NCBI RefSeq assembly: GCF_029873635.1
Contig: NC_080428.1
Span: 63,545,957-63,609,956 of the forward strand
DNA: 64,000 nt
Origin: Malania oleifera
Lineage: Eukaryota > Streptophyta > Magnoliopsida > Santalales > Ximeniaceae
Direction: 5' to 3'
Below are positions 35,900-48,380 of the stretch, piece after piece (positions within the stretch are counted from its first letter, which is position 1; each line of letters starts with the position of its first letter). Made by a program: the position numbers and the translations under genes. Under the pieces are notes generated by a model. It had not been told where the DNA came from. It worked only from the letters and a program-made list of their open reading frames with translations, and did not search any database.

Positions 35900-37518
35900 T
35901 GTGACGCCCTGATTTCCATAAACAAAAATTTATTTAATTTTTTTTATCCACACCAATCGGTCACATCATCAATTTTGATACCATGCATATAACCCAACCC
36001 ACATTGGGTACCAGGTATACTAGGTCATAACATGAATAAATCACCTAATAGCAGAAGTCATCATATATAAACAAGCCACAAAAAATACACATACCAGAGT
36101 ATATTTCACCCAAATCCATATACATATCAAAAGTAGATTCTCAAACATAAAAACCCTAAAATGTTACCCAACCCATCTAACACACTCACCCTGTATATCA
36201 GGGTCCCTACTCCACTCTATCTAGGATCTCTATCACCTGCTCAATCCCGGTCTCCTTAAAAGTTTAATACTTAGGTGAGACACATCTCAGTAAGATAAAA
36301 TAAATTATTAACAGTGTGTGGCAATATGAGTGTAGTTGCAATAATAAATAAAAGCTCTTTCAATTTGTTAATCATCTAAGAAAATAATGGTATATACATA
36401 TAATCACATATACATTCAACATAGCTTTTATAAGCTTTATCCATATTTTCAAATTCATTCATTTCCCATTTCTTTATTCCTTATATTTTTTCCCTTTTTC
36501 CCTCTATTTTCCTTGTTTCTTTTAACAAACCCACGAGTATCCTCAGTACCTTGTACCATGCCATGTCTGTAACTCATGGCCACTTTCCTTTCACTATCCA
36601 GCCCACGTGTATCCTCAATACCTTGTACCATGTCGTGTCTGTAATCCGTGGCTGCCTTGATGATCTTTCTCCACGACATGCTTCCCCTTATGGTCAGGGT
36701 TGTGCGGTCCGAAGGCTGGATCTAACCACGATTGGACGACCCGGTTAGATCAAATAATACCATAAGCATGTCTGTAGTAATGAATGACCTGCCTTATACC
36801 CTGGTATGAAATCTAGGGGGCAATATACAACCCTACTCTGCCCCATTTGCACTGCCATGCCACATGCTCTGCGAGTCCATGTGGTTGCACTTTTCATCCG
36901 CTAGCATCGATACCGTGCTCGATATCATAGCCCATCGCTGGGGTTTACATATCCATCCATAAGGGTTTTTCCTTTTCACCATTTCTCTTTCTTATATTAT
37001 CATTTTCCACTTCCATATATATATACATACATTGCAGTTGTTACATTGCAATGTTTATATTTCCAATATTCACATTCATTATTCACAAATCAGTATTCAT
37101 ATGTCAATTTCAACATTTCAGTATTCCCAACTTTTCACATCCTGTTTCATCTCATAACAATATTTACATACATACAAAAATATTCCATTTCACATACTTC
37201 GTCAATTCCAGCAGACATGTATCAATATTCCATATTTTCTTCATTTCATAAAATCATTCCAATATTTCATATATCTCTCTATATACATATACTAACATAT
37301 CATGCTTTCCTTGTTTCCATAAAATCCTTTTAACATCCATTTATCCCCTTTCCATTATTTTTCAGAAAATCACATTAACATTTCCAGTTTCAACCATATT
37401 CCAAGGATATTAATTATCATATCAATTTCCTAATTTTTCTACACTTCAAGTCACAGGCCACGATATTCATTTCACCATTTTACAAAATCATATGCCACAC
37501 AGTATCTCATTTATCAAT

Positions 37519-37565
<47 letters not shown>

Positions 37566-38433
37566 TCAGGAAATTATAATAATCCATTTCACAAATAAAT
37601 CAACGAGTATTTCATGAAAATCCTACTATAATTTATTCCCCTTACCTGTTTTATTGAGATGCCCATAGAGTTTAATCGTGAACCTGTGGCATTTCCAACA
37701 CAAAAACCTATAATTTCCATTTTCCTAGAACATTCAACAGAATTCCAACATAATTTCCATAAAACATTTCCTAGGCTCCCAATAACCCAAATAAATTGTT
37801 AAGCTCAAAAATAATCAACTTACCTTGGTTTCCTAAACTATGCTCGTAGGGTCCCAAAATTATACTCGCAACGCTTACTCGAGCCCTGAATTCAATAACC
37901 CAAATTCAACCTCAGAATGTTCAATATTTAACATTTCCAAATCTACAATAATTAAATAATAATTAGCCCCTTAATAACCCCCTTAGCCTAATTTTGGAGT
38001 TATACCTACGACGACCCCACGAGAAATCTACTTTGCTAGACTTGTAGAGAATCATCCCTAGATTCTTGTGCTGGTGTCCGATCATCAATTGGGCTTAAGA
38101 TTTACGAAAAATTGAGGTAAAAGTGAGAATTTAGCTTATCCCAAGAGATATGTCTATGCTGCTCCTATGACAAATCCGCTCCGGTAGAAATGTCGGTGAC
38201 AGATAATGGAGTCCAGCAGTATTTTTTTATTTTTGTTCGAACGAAAATCAACTAAGAAATTGAAGAGAGTGGGAGAGAGAGACGAAGGAGACAAGAGAGA
38301 ATGTGAAAGAATACAGAGAGAAGAAAAATAAAATAAATGCGCAAGGGGAGGGGGTAGCTGCAGAATAATGAAAAAGGGATTGAATTTCAAATTGAAATCC
38401 AATCCATCTAATTCCATTAACATATATTATATA

Positions 38434-38489
<56 letters not shown>

Positions 38490-38616
38490 ACCTATATATA
38501 TTTTACATCATTTATTAAATTACTTTAATTTAATAATCCTTAATTTATTAGTTGATTAATAATTTTTATATATATATATTTATTTATTTATTTTTACATA
38601 CATTGGGGTCATCACA
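35900..38616 (-). repeat. 3' LTR of gypsy element B (2717 bp)
   Basis: Plus-strand ends TGTGACGCCC and GGGGTCATCACA. Contains an AAT microsatellite (about 37522-37565) and a TA-then-TG run (about 38438-38490). I see no GTCGAC palindrome array in it. Confidence 0.9.
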
Positions 38617-38920
38617 TTCTCCCCTCCTTATAAAAATTTCGTCCTCAAAATTTGCTATTCATCACCTTTTTCATCCTTAAAGAAAAACAATCCCATTTTA
38701 TTTATTACCCTCACTTATGGCGGAGGAATACTGTGATTACAATGGAGTGTCTTGGGAGAATACGACTATCCAAAACCAAAGTCATTCACATCCCAAAACA
38801 AAAAACTCTATCAATCTTATGTAACACTATACAAATTAAAATACAACATTATTATTCACTTTTATTCTGACTGGCTCAACTCTGAACTCCATTGAATAAA
38901 TATGAGTATCTCTAGTGTAT

Positions 38921-39283
38921 CTAATCCTCTAATTCCCAGGAAGCCTCCTCAATGGCATGATTGCGCCATAAAACTTTTACTTGTGCAATCTTCTTCGTGC
39001 ATAACTCTTGTTCCTTCCAGTCAAGAATCTGCACTGGCACTTCCTTATAAGTCAAGGTATCACCCAACTCCAGTGCTTCATAACTAATTACATGGGAGGG
39101 GTTCGGGATGTATTTCCTCAGCATAGAAACGTGAAATACATCTTGTATTCTAGATAAAGCAAGTGGTAAAGCTAGCATGTAGGCAACTGGACCCACTCGC
39201 TCAAGAATCTCAAATGACTCAATATACTTAGGGCTCAACTTACCATTCCTCCCAAATCTCATAATCTCCTTCAATGGTGTCAC
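38921..39283 (-). pseudogene. fossil integrase C-terminal and chromodomain-like region, element B
   Basis: LSPKYIESFEILERVGPVAY and SRIQDVFHVSMLRKYI are followed by VKVLWRNHAIEEASWELED. The last part is the chromodomain-like tail found in the Del/Tekay group, thought to direct insertion to heterochromatin. Confidence 0.87.
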
Positions 39284-39349
39284 CTTTAGGAATACATGAT
39301 CCCCTGTGTCAAACTCTAACTCTCACCGACGAGTATCAGCATAACTCTT

Positions 39350-40257
39350 CTGTCGGCTTACGTTGCACGAATTTTGTCTCTAATGAGTCTGACTTTATCC
39401 TGAGTCTGCTGAATTGGCTCTAACCCTAGTAGTTGTCTCTTTCCTATCTCATCCCAATATAATGGGGATCGGCACCTCCTATCATACAATGCCTCGTATG
39501 GTGAAATCCCGATGTTGCCCTGAAAGCTATTATTGTAAGCAAACTCAATCAATGGCATATATCATACCCAACTGCCTTCGAAGTCCAGCATGCATGCTCA
39601 CAACATGTCTAAAATCTGTATCACCCACTCTGTCTGCCCATCTGATTGAGGTTGAAACACTGTGCTGAAAGATAACTGAGAACCCATAGCTCCTTGCAAA
39701 CTCCTCCATAAATGGGATGTGAACCATGGGTCTCGATCGAATAATATGGACACAGGAACTCCGTGAAGTCTAATTATCTCCTGAACATACAACTCTGCCA
39801 ATCTGTCGATGGAGTAGTTAACTCGAATGGGAAGAAAGTTGGTACTCTTTGTTAGTCTATCAATGACCAACTAGATGGCGTCCTATCTTGGCTGTGCCGA
39901 CAGCAATCCTGTGATAAAATCCATTGATATATGATCTCACTTCCACACGGGAATAGGAAGTGGCTACAATTGTCCCGCTGGTCTCTAGTGCTTAGCCTTT
40001 ACCTGCTGTCACGTCAAACATTGCCCTACAAACTCGACTATCTCCCTCTTCATGCCGCTCCACCAGAATGATTCCTGAAGATCCCTGAACATCTTAGTAC
40101 CACCCGAATGAACAGTATATAAAGATCTGTGTGCTTCTTCCAGAACAACCTTCTTAATCTCAGGATCAACAGATACACCCAATTTGGTACGAAATCTCAA
40201 CGCTTCGTCATCGGAAATACTGAAATTTGCCTCCTGACCATCTCGTACTTTCTCCAT
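39350..40257 (-). pseudogene. fossil integrase region, element B
   Basis: The zinc-binding part EEAHRSLYTVHSGGTKMFRD ... FVGQCLT precedes the core, which includes MVIDRLTKSTNFLPIRV and PLIEFAYNNSFQGNIG. Broken. Confidence 0.88.
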
Positions 40258-40399
40258 AAGCTCAACTAATATTGCATCCTATTTCTAGGATGCTTTAATT
40301 TTGTCTTGTAAAGTTGGTTGTAAAAACAGATTGGCTATAAACACCTAATGATCAGCCTCTTCAGATCTATCTAGATCAGGTGCTATATTTCCACTGCAG

Positions 40400-41048
40400 C
40401 TACTAAGGAATCCACTAACTTTTGGCTCAAAGCTTCAACCACCACATTTGCCTTCCTTGGATGGCAGCTGATGGTGCAATCATAATCCTTGATCAATTCC
40501 CACCACCTTCTCTGCCTTATATTCAACTATTTATGTGTAAAGAAATACTTCAGGCTTTTGTGGTCGGTAAATATCTCATACCTAACCCCATATAGATAAT
40601 GCCTCCATATCTTCAGTGCGTGGACCATCGCCTCTAGTTCTAGATCATGCACATGATAGTTCTTCTCATATTATTTAAGCTGCCTGGATGCATAAGTAAC
40701 AACTCTCCCGTGCTACATCAAAATGCACCCAAGTACCCTCTAGGACGCATCACTGTATATGACAAACCCATCCTCTTCTGATGGAATGGCTAACACTGGA
40801 GCAGTAATCAACCGCTACTTTAACTCTTGGAAGTTCTGCTCACATTCATCAGACCATTCAAACCTCACATTCTTCCTCGTGAGCCGTGTCAAGGGGCCTA
40901 AGAGTTTGGAAAAATCACCTACAAAATGCCGATAATACCCTACCAGACCTAGAAAACTCCTCATATCTTGGACATTCCTCGGCCTCGGCCAATCCTTCAC
41001 TACTTCTATCTTACTTGGATCAACGGATATGCCATCCCTAGAGATCAC
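40400..41048 (-). pseudogene. fossil RNase H region, element B
   Basis: The RT-RNase H connection ([19 protein letters not shown]) is followed by decayed RNase H wording towards 40400. Broken. Confidence 0.82.
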
Positions 41049-42150
41049 ATGCCCGAGAAAAGTAACCTACTTTTGCCAAATTTTACATTTCTTGAATTTT
41101 GCATACAACTTTCTTTCCTTCAATATCTGCAACACACGTCTCAAATGATGCTCTTGTTCCTCAAAGCTCCTTGAATAGATCAGCATATCAAAAACCACCA
41201 CAAACCCAAATATTGATGGAACACCCAATTCATCAGATCCATAAATGTTGCTAGGGCATTAGTCAAACCAAACGGCATCACAAGAAACTTGTAGTGCCCA
41301 TATTTGGTCCCGAAAGCTGTCTTCGACACATCCTCCTCTTTAACTTTCATTTGGTGATAATCTGACCGGAGGTCAATCCTAAAATAAACTTGATTCTCTT
41401 GGAGCTGATCAAATAAATCATCGACTCTGCGAAGAGGATATTTATTCTTTATAGTCTCTTTATTTATCTCTTGGTAATCAATACAGATCCTCATGGTCCC
41501 ATCCTTCTTCTTTACGAATAATACCAATGTTCCCCAAGGCGACACACTGGGCTTGTTAAATCCTTTATCCAACAGCTCCTGCAACTGAACTTTTAACTCC
41601 TTCAATTCATCTAGAGCCATTCTGTAAAGCGCTCTAGATATTGGTGCCATCCTTGGAAGCATATCAATTGCAAATTCTATCTCCCAATCTGGCGGTAAAC
41701 CAAGTAATTCATCTGGAAAAACTTCTGGAAATTCTCCAACCACCGGGATGTCAGCCTATTTCAATTCTTCCTTTGGCATCTCCTTTATGTAAGCCACATA
41801 TCCCTAGCAACCTCCTCGTCTGGATGGTAGATAGCAACTGTGGTGGAGCACGCATATATGACCTCACAAATCTATATTCCTACTCCCCGGGTGGTCTGAA
41901 CACCACTTCCCTCTGATGACAATTGATGCTAGCATAGTAAGTAGCTAGCCAATCCATTCCTAGAATTACTTCAAATCCATGCATCTCCAATACTACCAAA
42001 TTAGCTAACAGATACTTCCCCTGAATTATCATGGGGCAGTTATGAATTTCTCTCTAACAAATCCCTACCACCCCTGTCAGCGTAGCTACTGATAAACTAA
42101 CTCTCAACTACTGAGTTTCAAACCCACACAATTTCACAAATTCCCGGATA
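41049..42150 (-). pseudogene. fossil protease and reverse transcriptase region, element B
   Basis: RT wording [27 protein letters not shown] and [19 protein letters not shown] is clear at 41180-41743. The protease part lies upstream on the minus strand, towards 42150. Broken. Confidence 0.88.
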
Positions 42151-43221
42151 ATAAAAGAGTGGGTCGTCCCAAGTGTCAATGCATAAACTCATGTCAGAGC
42201 GAAATTCCTCTGTTGTCCACCATGAGGTACTTGGTGACCTCCTCTATATGGTATCGGAGCAGATGTTGTCACAGGCAGTGCTTGGCAGTCTCTCGCCTTA
42301 TGCCCTGTCTGATAGCACCGATAACAAATTGTCTCCTTAAGCCAGCACTCTCCCAAATGTCTTCTGTAACATGTGGGGCAAAGAGGGGGCATCTGTCTGC
42401 CCAATCCTGCTCGATCTCCTCCTCCTAGTCTCCTTCCCCCTCTACTATCATATCACCTCTGAGGCCTTCTACTGGACCTGGCTTGAAATCTTGAAGGTAC
42501 CAGCCTCTTTCCCTGACTCTATGTGGCAACACCCCTCTACATGCCACTCTCGATTACAACGGCTCCGTCAACCACCTCTGCAAATGTTTGAGCCTGGAAG
42601 CCAATAACCTGCTCAAACAGATTCTGCTTCAAGTCTTCCTCAAATTTGCTCGCCTTCTTCTCCTCATCCGATGCCAAATGTGGGGCAAACCGGGACAACT
42701 TAATAAACTGGGATGCGTATTGTTGTACCGTCATCCGCCATTGTGTCTAGTGTAGGAACTCTCACGCCTTCGCTCTCCTGATAGTGGCGGGGAAGTATCG
42801 ATCGAAGAACAAGTCCCTGAATTGACTCCACATCACCGGTACAGGGTTCGATCTCCGTTCCTCTATCAACCTCGCTGTTCTCCACCAGCGCTTTGCTTCC
42901 CTAGTCAATTTAAAAGTCACAAACAATACTTTCTGTTCATCTGTACATGGAAGCACTACAAGCATATCCTCAATCTCTTGGACCCAGTTTTCGACTAACT
43001 AGATGGTCTGCTCCTCCAGAATATGATGGGGATCTCAACCGCGTAAACTGCTCGATCGTGTAGCTACACTCTCCAAAGTTTGGAGCCATGTCAGTCATCA
43101 CCTGCTGGGTGACGTTACGCAATACTGCATCAGAATCTTTGCCCCACATACTAGAAGGTCCTACTCCATTACCCCCAATATTTGTGTCACTACCCCAAGG
43201 TTCATCCTGAAAAAAAAACAA
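42151..43221 (-). pseudogene. fossil gag region, element B
   Basis: Gag core wording TFKLTREAKRWWRTA and FRDLFFDRYFPATI is followed by the zinc knuckle CYRCYQTGHKARDC (C-X2-C-X4-H-X4-C), an RNA-binding motif. Broken. Confidence 0.9.
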
Positions 43222-44974
43222 CCAGTCTCAAAATTCTATCACCATTCTCACAATCAATATCTACATTAATCTATAAATTATATGTCATCCTTCTAAAATC
43301 TTCTATCTCATCATCCTCAAATCCCATTTAAGATTCAATCCTACCACTCAGAAACAAGAACCAGTGATAGTGCCCATGGTTTTCCTAAAATCGTCACCCC
43401 AAGAAAAACATAGAAACAATCACAAAACTCCTGCCTCCAGGTTGCAAGATAGAATCCTAAATTCCCAACCTCATCCTCTAACAATCTCCTACTCATTTCT
43501 TATTCTATCCTCTTCTTATTTCCTCAAAATCCATTCCTCTACTCTGGTATTATATTCCACTATTTACTAGAGTTTGCAGAACCTAGCCAAACTTGGATCT
43601 GATACCAAACTTTAACGCCCCGATTTCCATAAAAAAAATTTATTAATTTTTTTACCCACACCAATCGGTCACATCCTCAATTCTGATACCACGCATATAA
43701 CTTGACCCACATTGGGTACCGGGTATACTAGGTCTTAACATAAATAAATCACCTAACAGCGGAAGTCATCATATATAAACATGCCACAACAAATACACAT
43801 ACTAGAGTATATTTCACCCAAATCCATACACATACCCAAAGTACATTCCTAAACATTAAAACCCTAAAAAGTTATCCAACCCCATCTAACAAACTCACCT
43901 TGTATATTAGGGTCCTTGCTCCACTCTATATGGGAGCTCTATCACCAGCTCGATCCTGGTCTCCTGAAAAGTTTAATACTTGGGTGAGACACATCTCAGT
44001 AAGACAGAATAAATTATTAACAGTGTGTGGCAATATGAGTGTAGTTGTAAAAATAAATAAAAGCCCTTTCAAACTGTTAATCATCTGAGAAAATAACGGT
44101 ATATACATACACATATACATTCAATGCAGCTTTTATAAGCTTAATCCATATTTTCGAATTCATTCATTTACCATTTCCTTATTCTTTATTTTTTTTTCCC
44201 TTTTTCACTTTATTTTCCATGTTTCTTTTAACAAGATCATGAGTATCCTCAATACTTTGTACCATGCCATGTTTGTAACTTATGGTCACTTTCCTTTCAC
44301 TATCCAGCCCATGGGTATCGTCAGTACTTTGTACCATGCCATTTTTGTAACCCATGGCTACCTTGAGGATTTTTCTCCATGCCATGCTTCCCCCCATCGT
44401 CAGGGTTATGCAGCCCGAAAGTAGGATCTAAGCACGGTTGGTCGACTCGGTTAGATCAAATAATACCTTAAGTATGTCTGTTGTAATGAATGGCTTGCCT
44501 CATACCCTAATCTGGAATCCATAGGCAATATACAATGCTACTATGACCTATTCACATTGCCACACCACACGCTCCATGAGTCCGTGTGATTGCACTTTTT
44601 ATCCGCTAGCATCGGTACCGTGCTCGATATCATAACCCATCGCTTGGGTTCACATATCCATCCATCAGGGTTTTTCCTTTTCATCATTTCACTTTCTTAT
44701 ATTATTATATTCCTCTTCCATATATATACATACATTGCAGTTGTTACATTGCAATGTTTACATTTCCAATATTCACATTCATTATTCATAAATCAGTATT
44801 CATATGTCAATTTCCATATTTTAGTATTCCCGTCATTTCACACCCTGTTTCATCTTATAACAATATATACATACATACGAAAATATATTCCATTTCACAT
44901 ACTTCATCAATTCCAGCAGACATATATCAATATTCCATATTTTCTTCATTTCATAAAATCATTACCATATTTCA

Positions 44975-45077
<103 letters not shown>

Positions 45078-45305
45078 TAACATATCATGCTTTCCTTGTT
45101 TCCATAAAATCCTTTTAACATCCATTTATCCCTTTTCCATTATTTTTCAAAAAAACATGTTAACATTTCCTATTTCAACCATTTTCCAAGGATATTAATT
45201 ATCATATCAATTTCCCAATTTTTCCACATTTCAAGTCACACGCCACAATATTCATTTCACCATTTTTCCAAAATCATATGCCACACAATATCTCATTTAT
45301 CAATC

Positions 45306-45360
<55 letters not shown>

Positions 45361-46247
45361 TCAGAAAATTATAATAATCCATTTCAAACCTAAATCAACC
45401 AGTATTTCACGAAAATCTTGCTATAATTTATTCCCCTTACCTGTCTTGCTGAGATGCCCACACTGTTCAATCTTAAGCCCGTGGCATTTCCACCACAAAA
45501 ACCTACAAATTTCATTTCCCCCAAACATTCAATAGAATTCCAACATAATTTCTATAAAACATTTCCTAGGCTCCCAATAACCCAAATAAATTGTTAAACT
45601 CCAAAATAATCAACTTACCTCGGTTTCCTGAACTATGCCCGTAGGGTCCCAAAATTACAGCCATGGCGCTTACCTGAGCCCTGAATTCAATAACCCTAAT
45701 TCAACTTTAAAATGTTCAATATTTAACATTTCCAAATCTACTATAATTAAATAATAATTAAACTTTTAATAACCCCCTTAGCCTAATTTTGGGGTTATGG
45801 CTACGACGAGCCCACGAGAAATACGCTTTGCTAGACTTGTAGAGAATCATCCCTAGATTCTCGTGGTAGTGTCCAATCGTCAATTGAACTTAAGATTTAC
45901 AAGAAATTTAGGTAAAAATGAAAATTGAGCTTACCTCATGAGATATGCCTACACTGCTCCTATGACAAATCCGCTCTAGTAGAAATGTCGGTGGCGGAGA
46001 ATGGAGTCCAGTGGTATTTTCTGATTTTCAATTGGACAAAAATCAGCCAAAAAATTGAAGAGACTAGGGGAGAGAGATGGAGGGGACGAGAGAGAACGTG
46101 AGAGAATACAGACAGAAGAAAAATAAAATAAATGTGCATAGGGAGGGGGCAGTTGCAGAAGAATGAAAAGGGATATGGTTTAAAATTGAAATCTAATCCA
46201 TCTAATTCCATTAACATATATTATATTAATATTATATATACCTATAT

Positions 46248-48076
46248 TGTAACGACCTGCTTAATTTCCATAATATATATATATATATATATTTATACTA
46301 TGACATATAACATGCTCTAATACTATTCTGGGAGTAAGCCCAATCATTCACCTACAACGAGAAGCAAAAATAACATAGACATAACCATATGAAGATATAT
46401 ATACAATACCAATACCGCACAATACCAGAGTACTACATGTTTCCCAAAATGTACACATATATATGTTCCCCAAAATACCCTCAACTATGCTGGGATATAC
46501 AAAAATCCTTCACATTACTCACTTCATGGATAGGGCACTACAGAAGCCCCTCTATCTGCGAGCCTGGTCTACTCACTTACCTGGATCACCTGAAAAATGA
46601 TTCAACACTAGGATGAGTCAACACTTAGTAAGACGAAGTATGTTATTACTAGTGTGTGGCAAATGAGCTACAGTATTATGAAAATCTGTTTTCATATAAT
46701 CATGTATAAGTGGATACATAAATACAGTACAAGTGACAAAATACACCATCCTTTTCATGTTGCTTAACATAACAATATCGTAGGTTACTATTCAAAATAC
46801 TTCTAGTGTACATAAGTAGGTTCCCTATTTCTATAAATCTGTATATACGTAATAGTAATTGAAAACTTTCCTGTGGATAACTGTGTGTCATGATTTAACC
46901 CCTCATGACAGGGTTGTGCGGCCCGTAAGCAAGATTTACCGTGGCTAGCCAACCAGGAATAAATCACTATACTCCATCGGTCTGATCTGCCCACCTCAAC
47001 CCATATTTGATGGGGAGTCTATCCACGTCAAGGGTTTAGGTGATCGAACTACTACCACGTATTATCTAAATAGGTGGTTGCACTCATAACATAACATAAT
47101 ATCTGTAGCAACGGTACCGTGCTCTGTAACTGCATAGTCCAACAAGGTCTGATACTCTATAATATATTTCTATATACAACTATCTGATTTACCATGATTC
47201 TGAAATAATCGTAATAACCATGATGCTGCATAAACTGTAACTGTAATTCATACATCATAATACTGAGAACTGTATAATCATAACACTGATAACTGCATAA
47301 TCATCGTACTGAAATTCGTATAATCATGGTATTGAGATTCATATAATCATGGTACTATAATTCGTAAAATCATGGTACTGAAATCCATAAAATCATGATA
47401 CTGAAATTCGTAAAATATATCTCGGTACTATATTCATATTCTCAAGTCACACCATACTTTAATACATAATTTTAATAATTTAATCAACTGTATAATACTT
47501 TAAAATACCTGAATAGCATATTTCCCTTACCTGACTACTGAAAAGCCCCTATGGTATATTGTCCCAACACCCGCAGGGCCTTTTACATAACACCCTGAAA
47601 ATAACATTTTTCATAATAGAATATCAGTATTTCTTCACCTACATCATTTCCTATAACTGTCAGAAGACCAAAAATGGGCTAAAAGGCCTTACCCTGAATT
47701 TGGGATGAAATCCAACCTCGTTTCACCAATGATCCGCTCCGGCAGACTTGCAAAGAACTTCGCCAAAAGCATTATGGTGGCTTCAGATCATCGATCCGGC
47801 GTCTGGCGGGGTCGAAAATGAAGAGAGAAGTGAGAGGATCCATAGGAGAGAGAGAGAGAGAGCGCGCGCTGTGGAAATGTGATAAAAATCCAATTTTTCA
47901 CTACTTATAGGACTAGATTCGTCGATGAGACACGTCACCTCATCGACGAGTCCATTAAATTCGTCGAAGAAACCCTGTATTCATCGATGAAATTTAGAGC
48001 ACCCCGTTCTTTGCTCGGTAGTTTCTCGTCGACGAAACCCTGTATTCGTCGATGAATTTCCTGGAAATTCCTTGAA

Positions 48077-48114
<38 letters not shown>

Positions 48115-48241
48115 CTCCAAAATGCGATGTCGTCAACAAACGCTCCGCGTTCATCGACGAAGTCTACTGCTTCCTTCTATTCCTATTTCCATTTTCCTCC
48201 CTCTTTATTATTAAAATAATATAATTCTTTGGGTCACTACA
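46248..48241 (-). repeat. solo LTR (1994 bp) in the element B LTR, target duplication TATAT
   Basis: TATAT lies on both sides (46243-46247 and 48242-48246), and the partner LTR of element B shows the uninterrupted site. Minus-strand ends are TGTAGTGACCC and GGTCGTTACA, the same family as the pair at 58330-62450. A U3 palindrome array (about 47918-48165) and a TTA microsatellite (48076-48114) are near its start. A tandem ~25-bp repeat (ATAATCATGGTACTGAAATT-like) lies at about 47250-47420. Confidence 0.92.
47918..48165 (-). promoter_or_regulatory. U3 palindrome array of the 46248-48241 solo LTR
   Basis: Eight or so near-copies of TTCGTCGATGAA/CATCGACGAG/TTCGTCGACGAA, beginning just beyond a TATA-like CTATAAGTAG (minus strand, near 47904-47913). 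Confidence 0.65.
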
Positions 48242-48380
48242 TATATATCTTTTACATCATTTATTAAATTACTTTAATTTAATAATCCTTAATTTATTAA
48301 TTCATTAATAATTAATATATAATTTATTTATTTATTTTTATTTTTACATACATTGGGGTCATCACAAGGTGTCTCACTCG

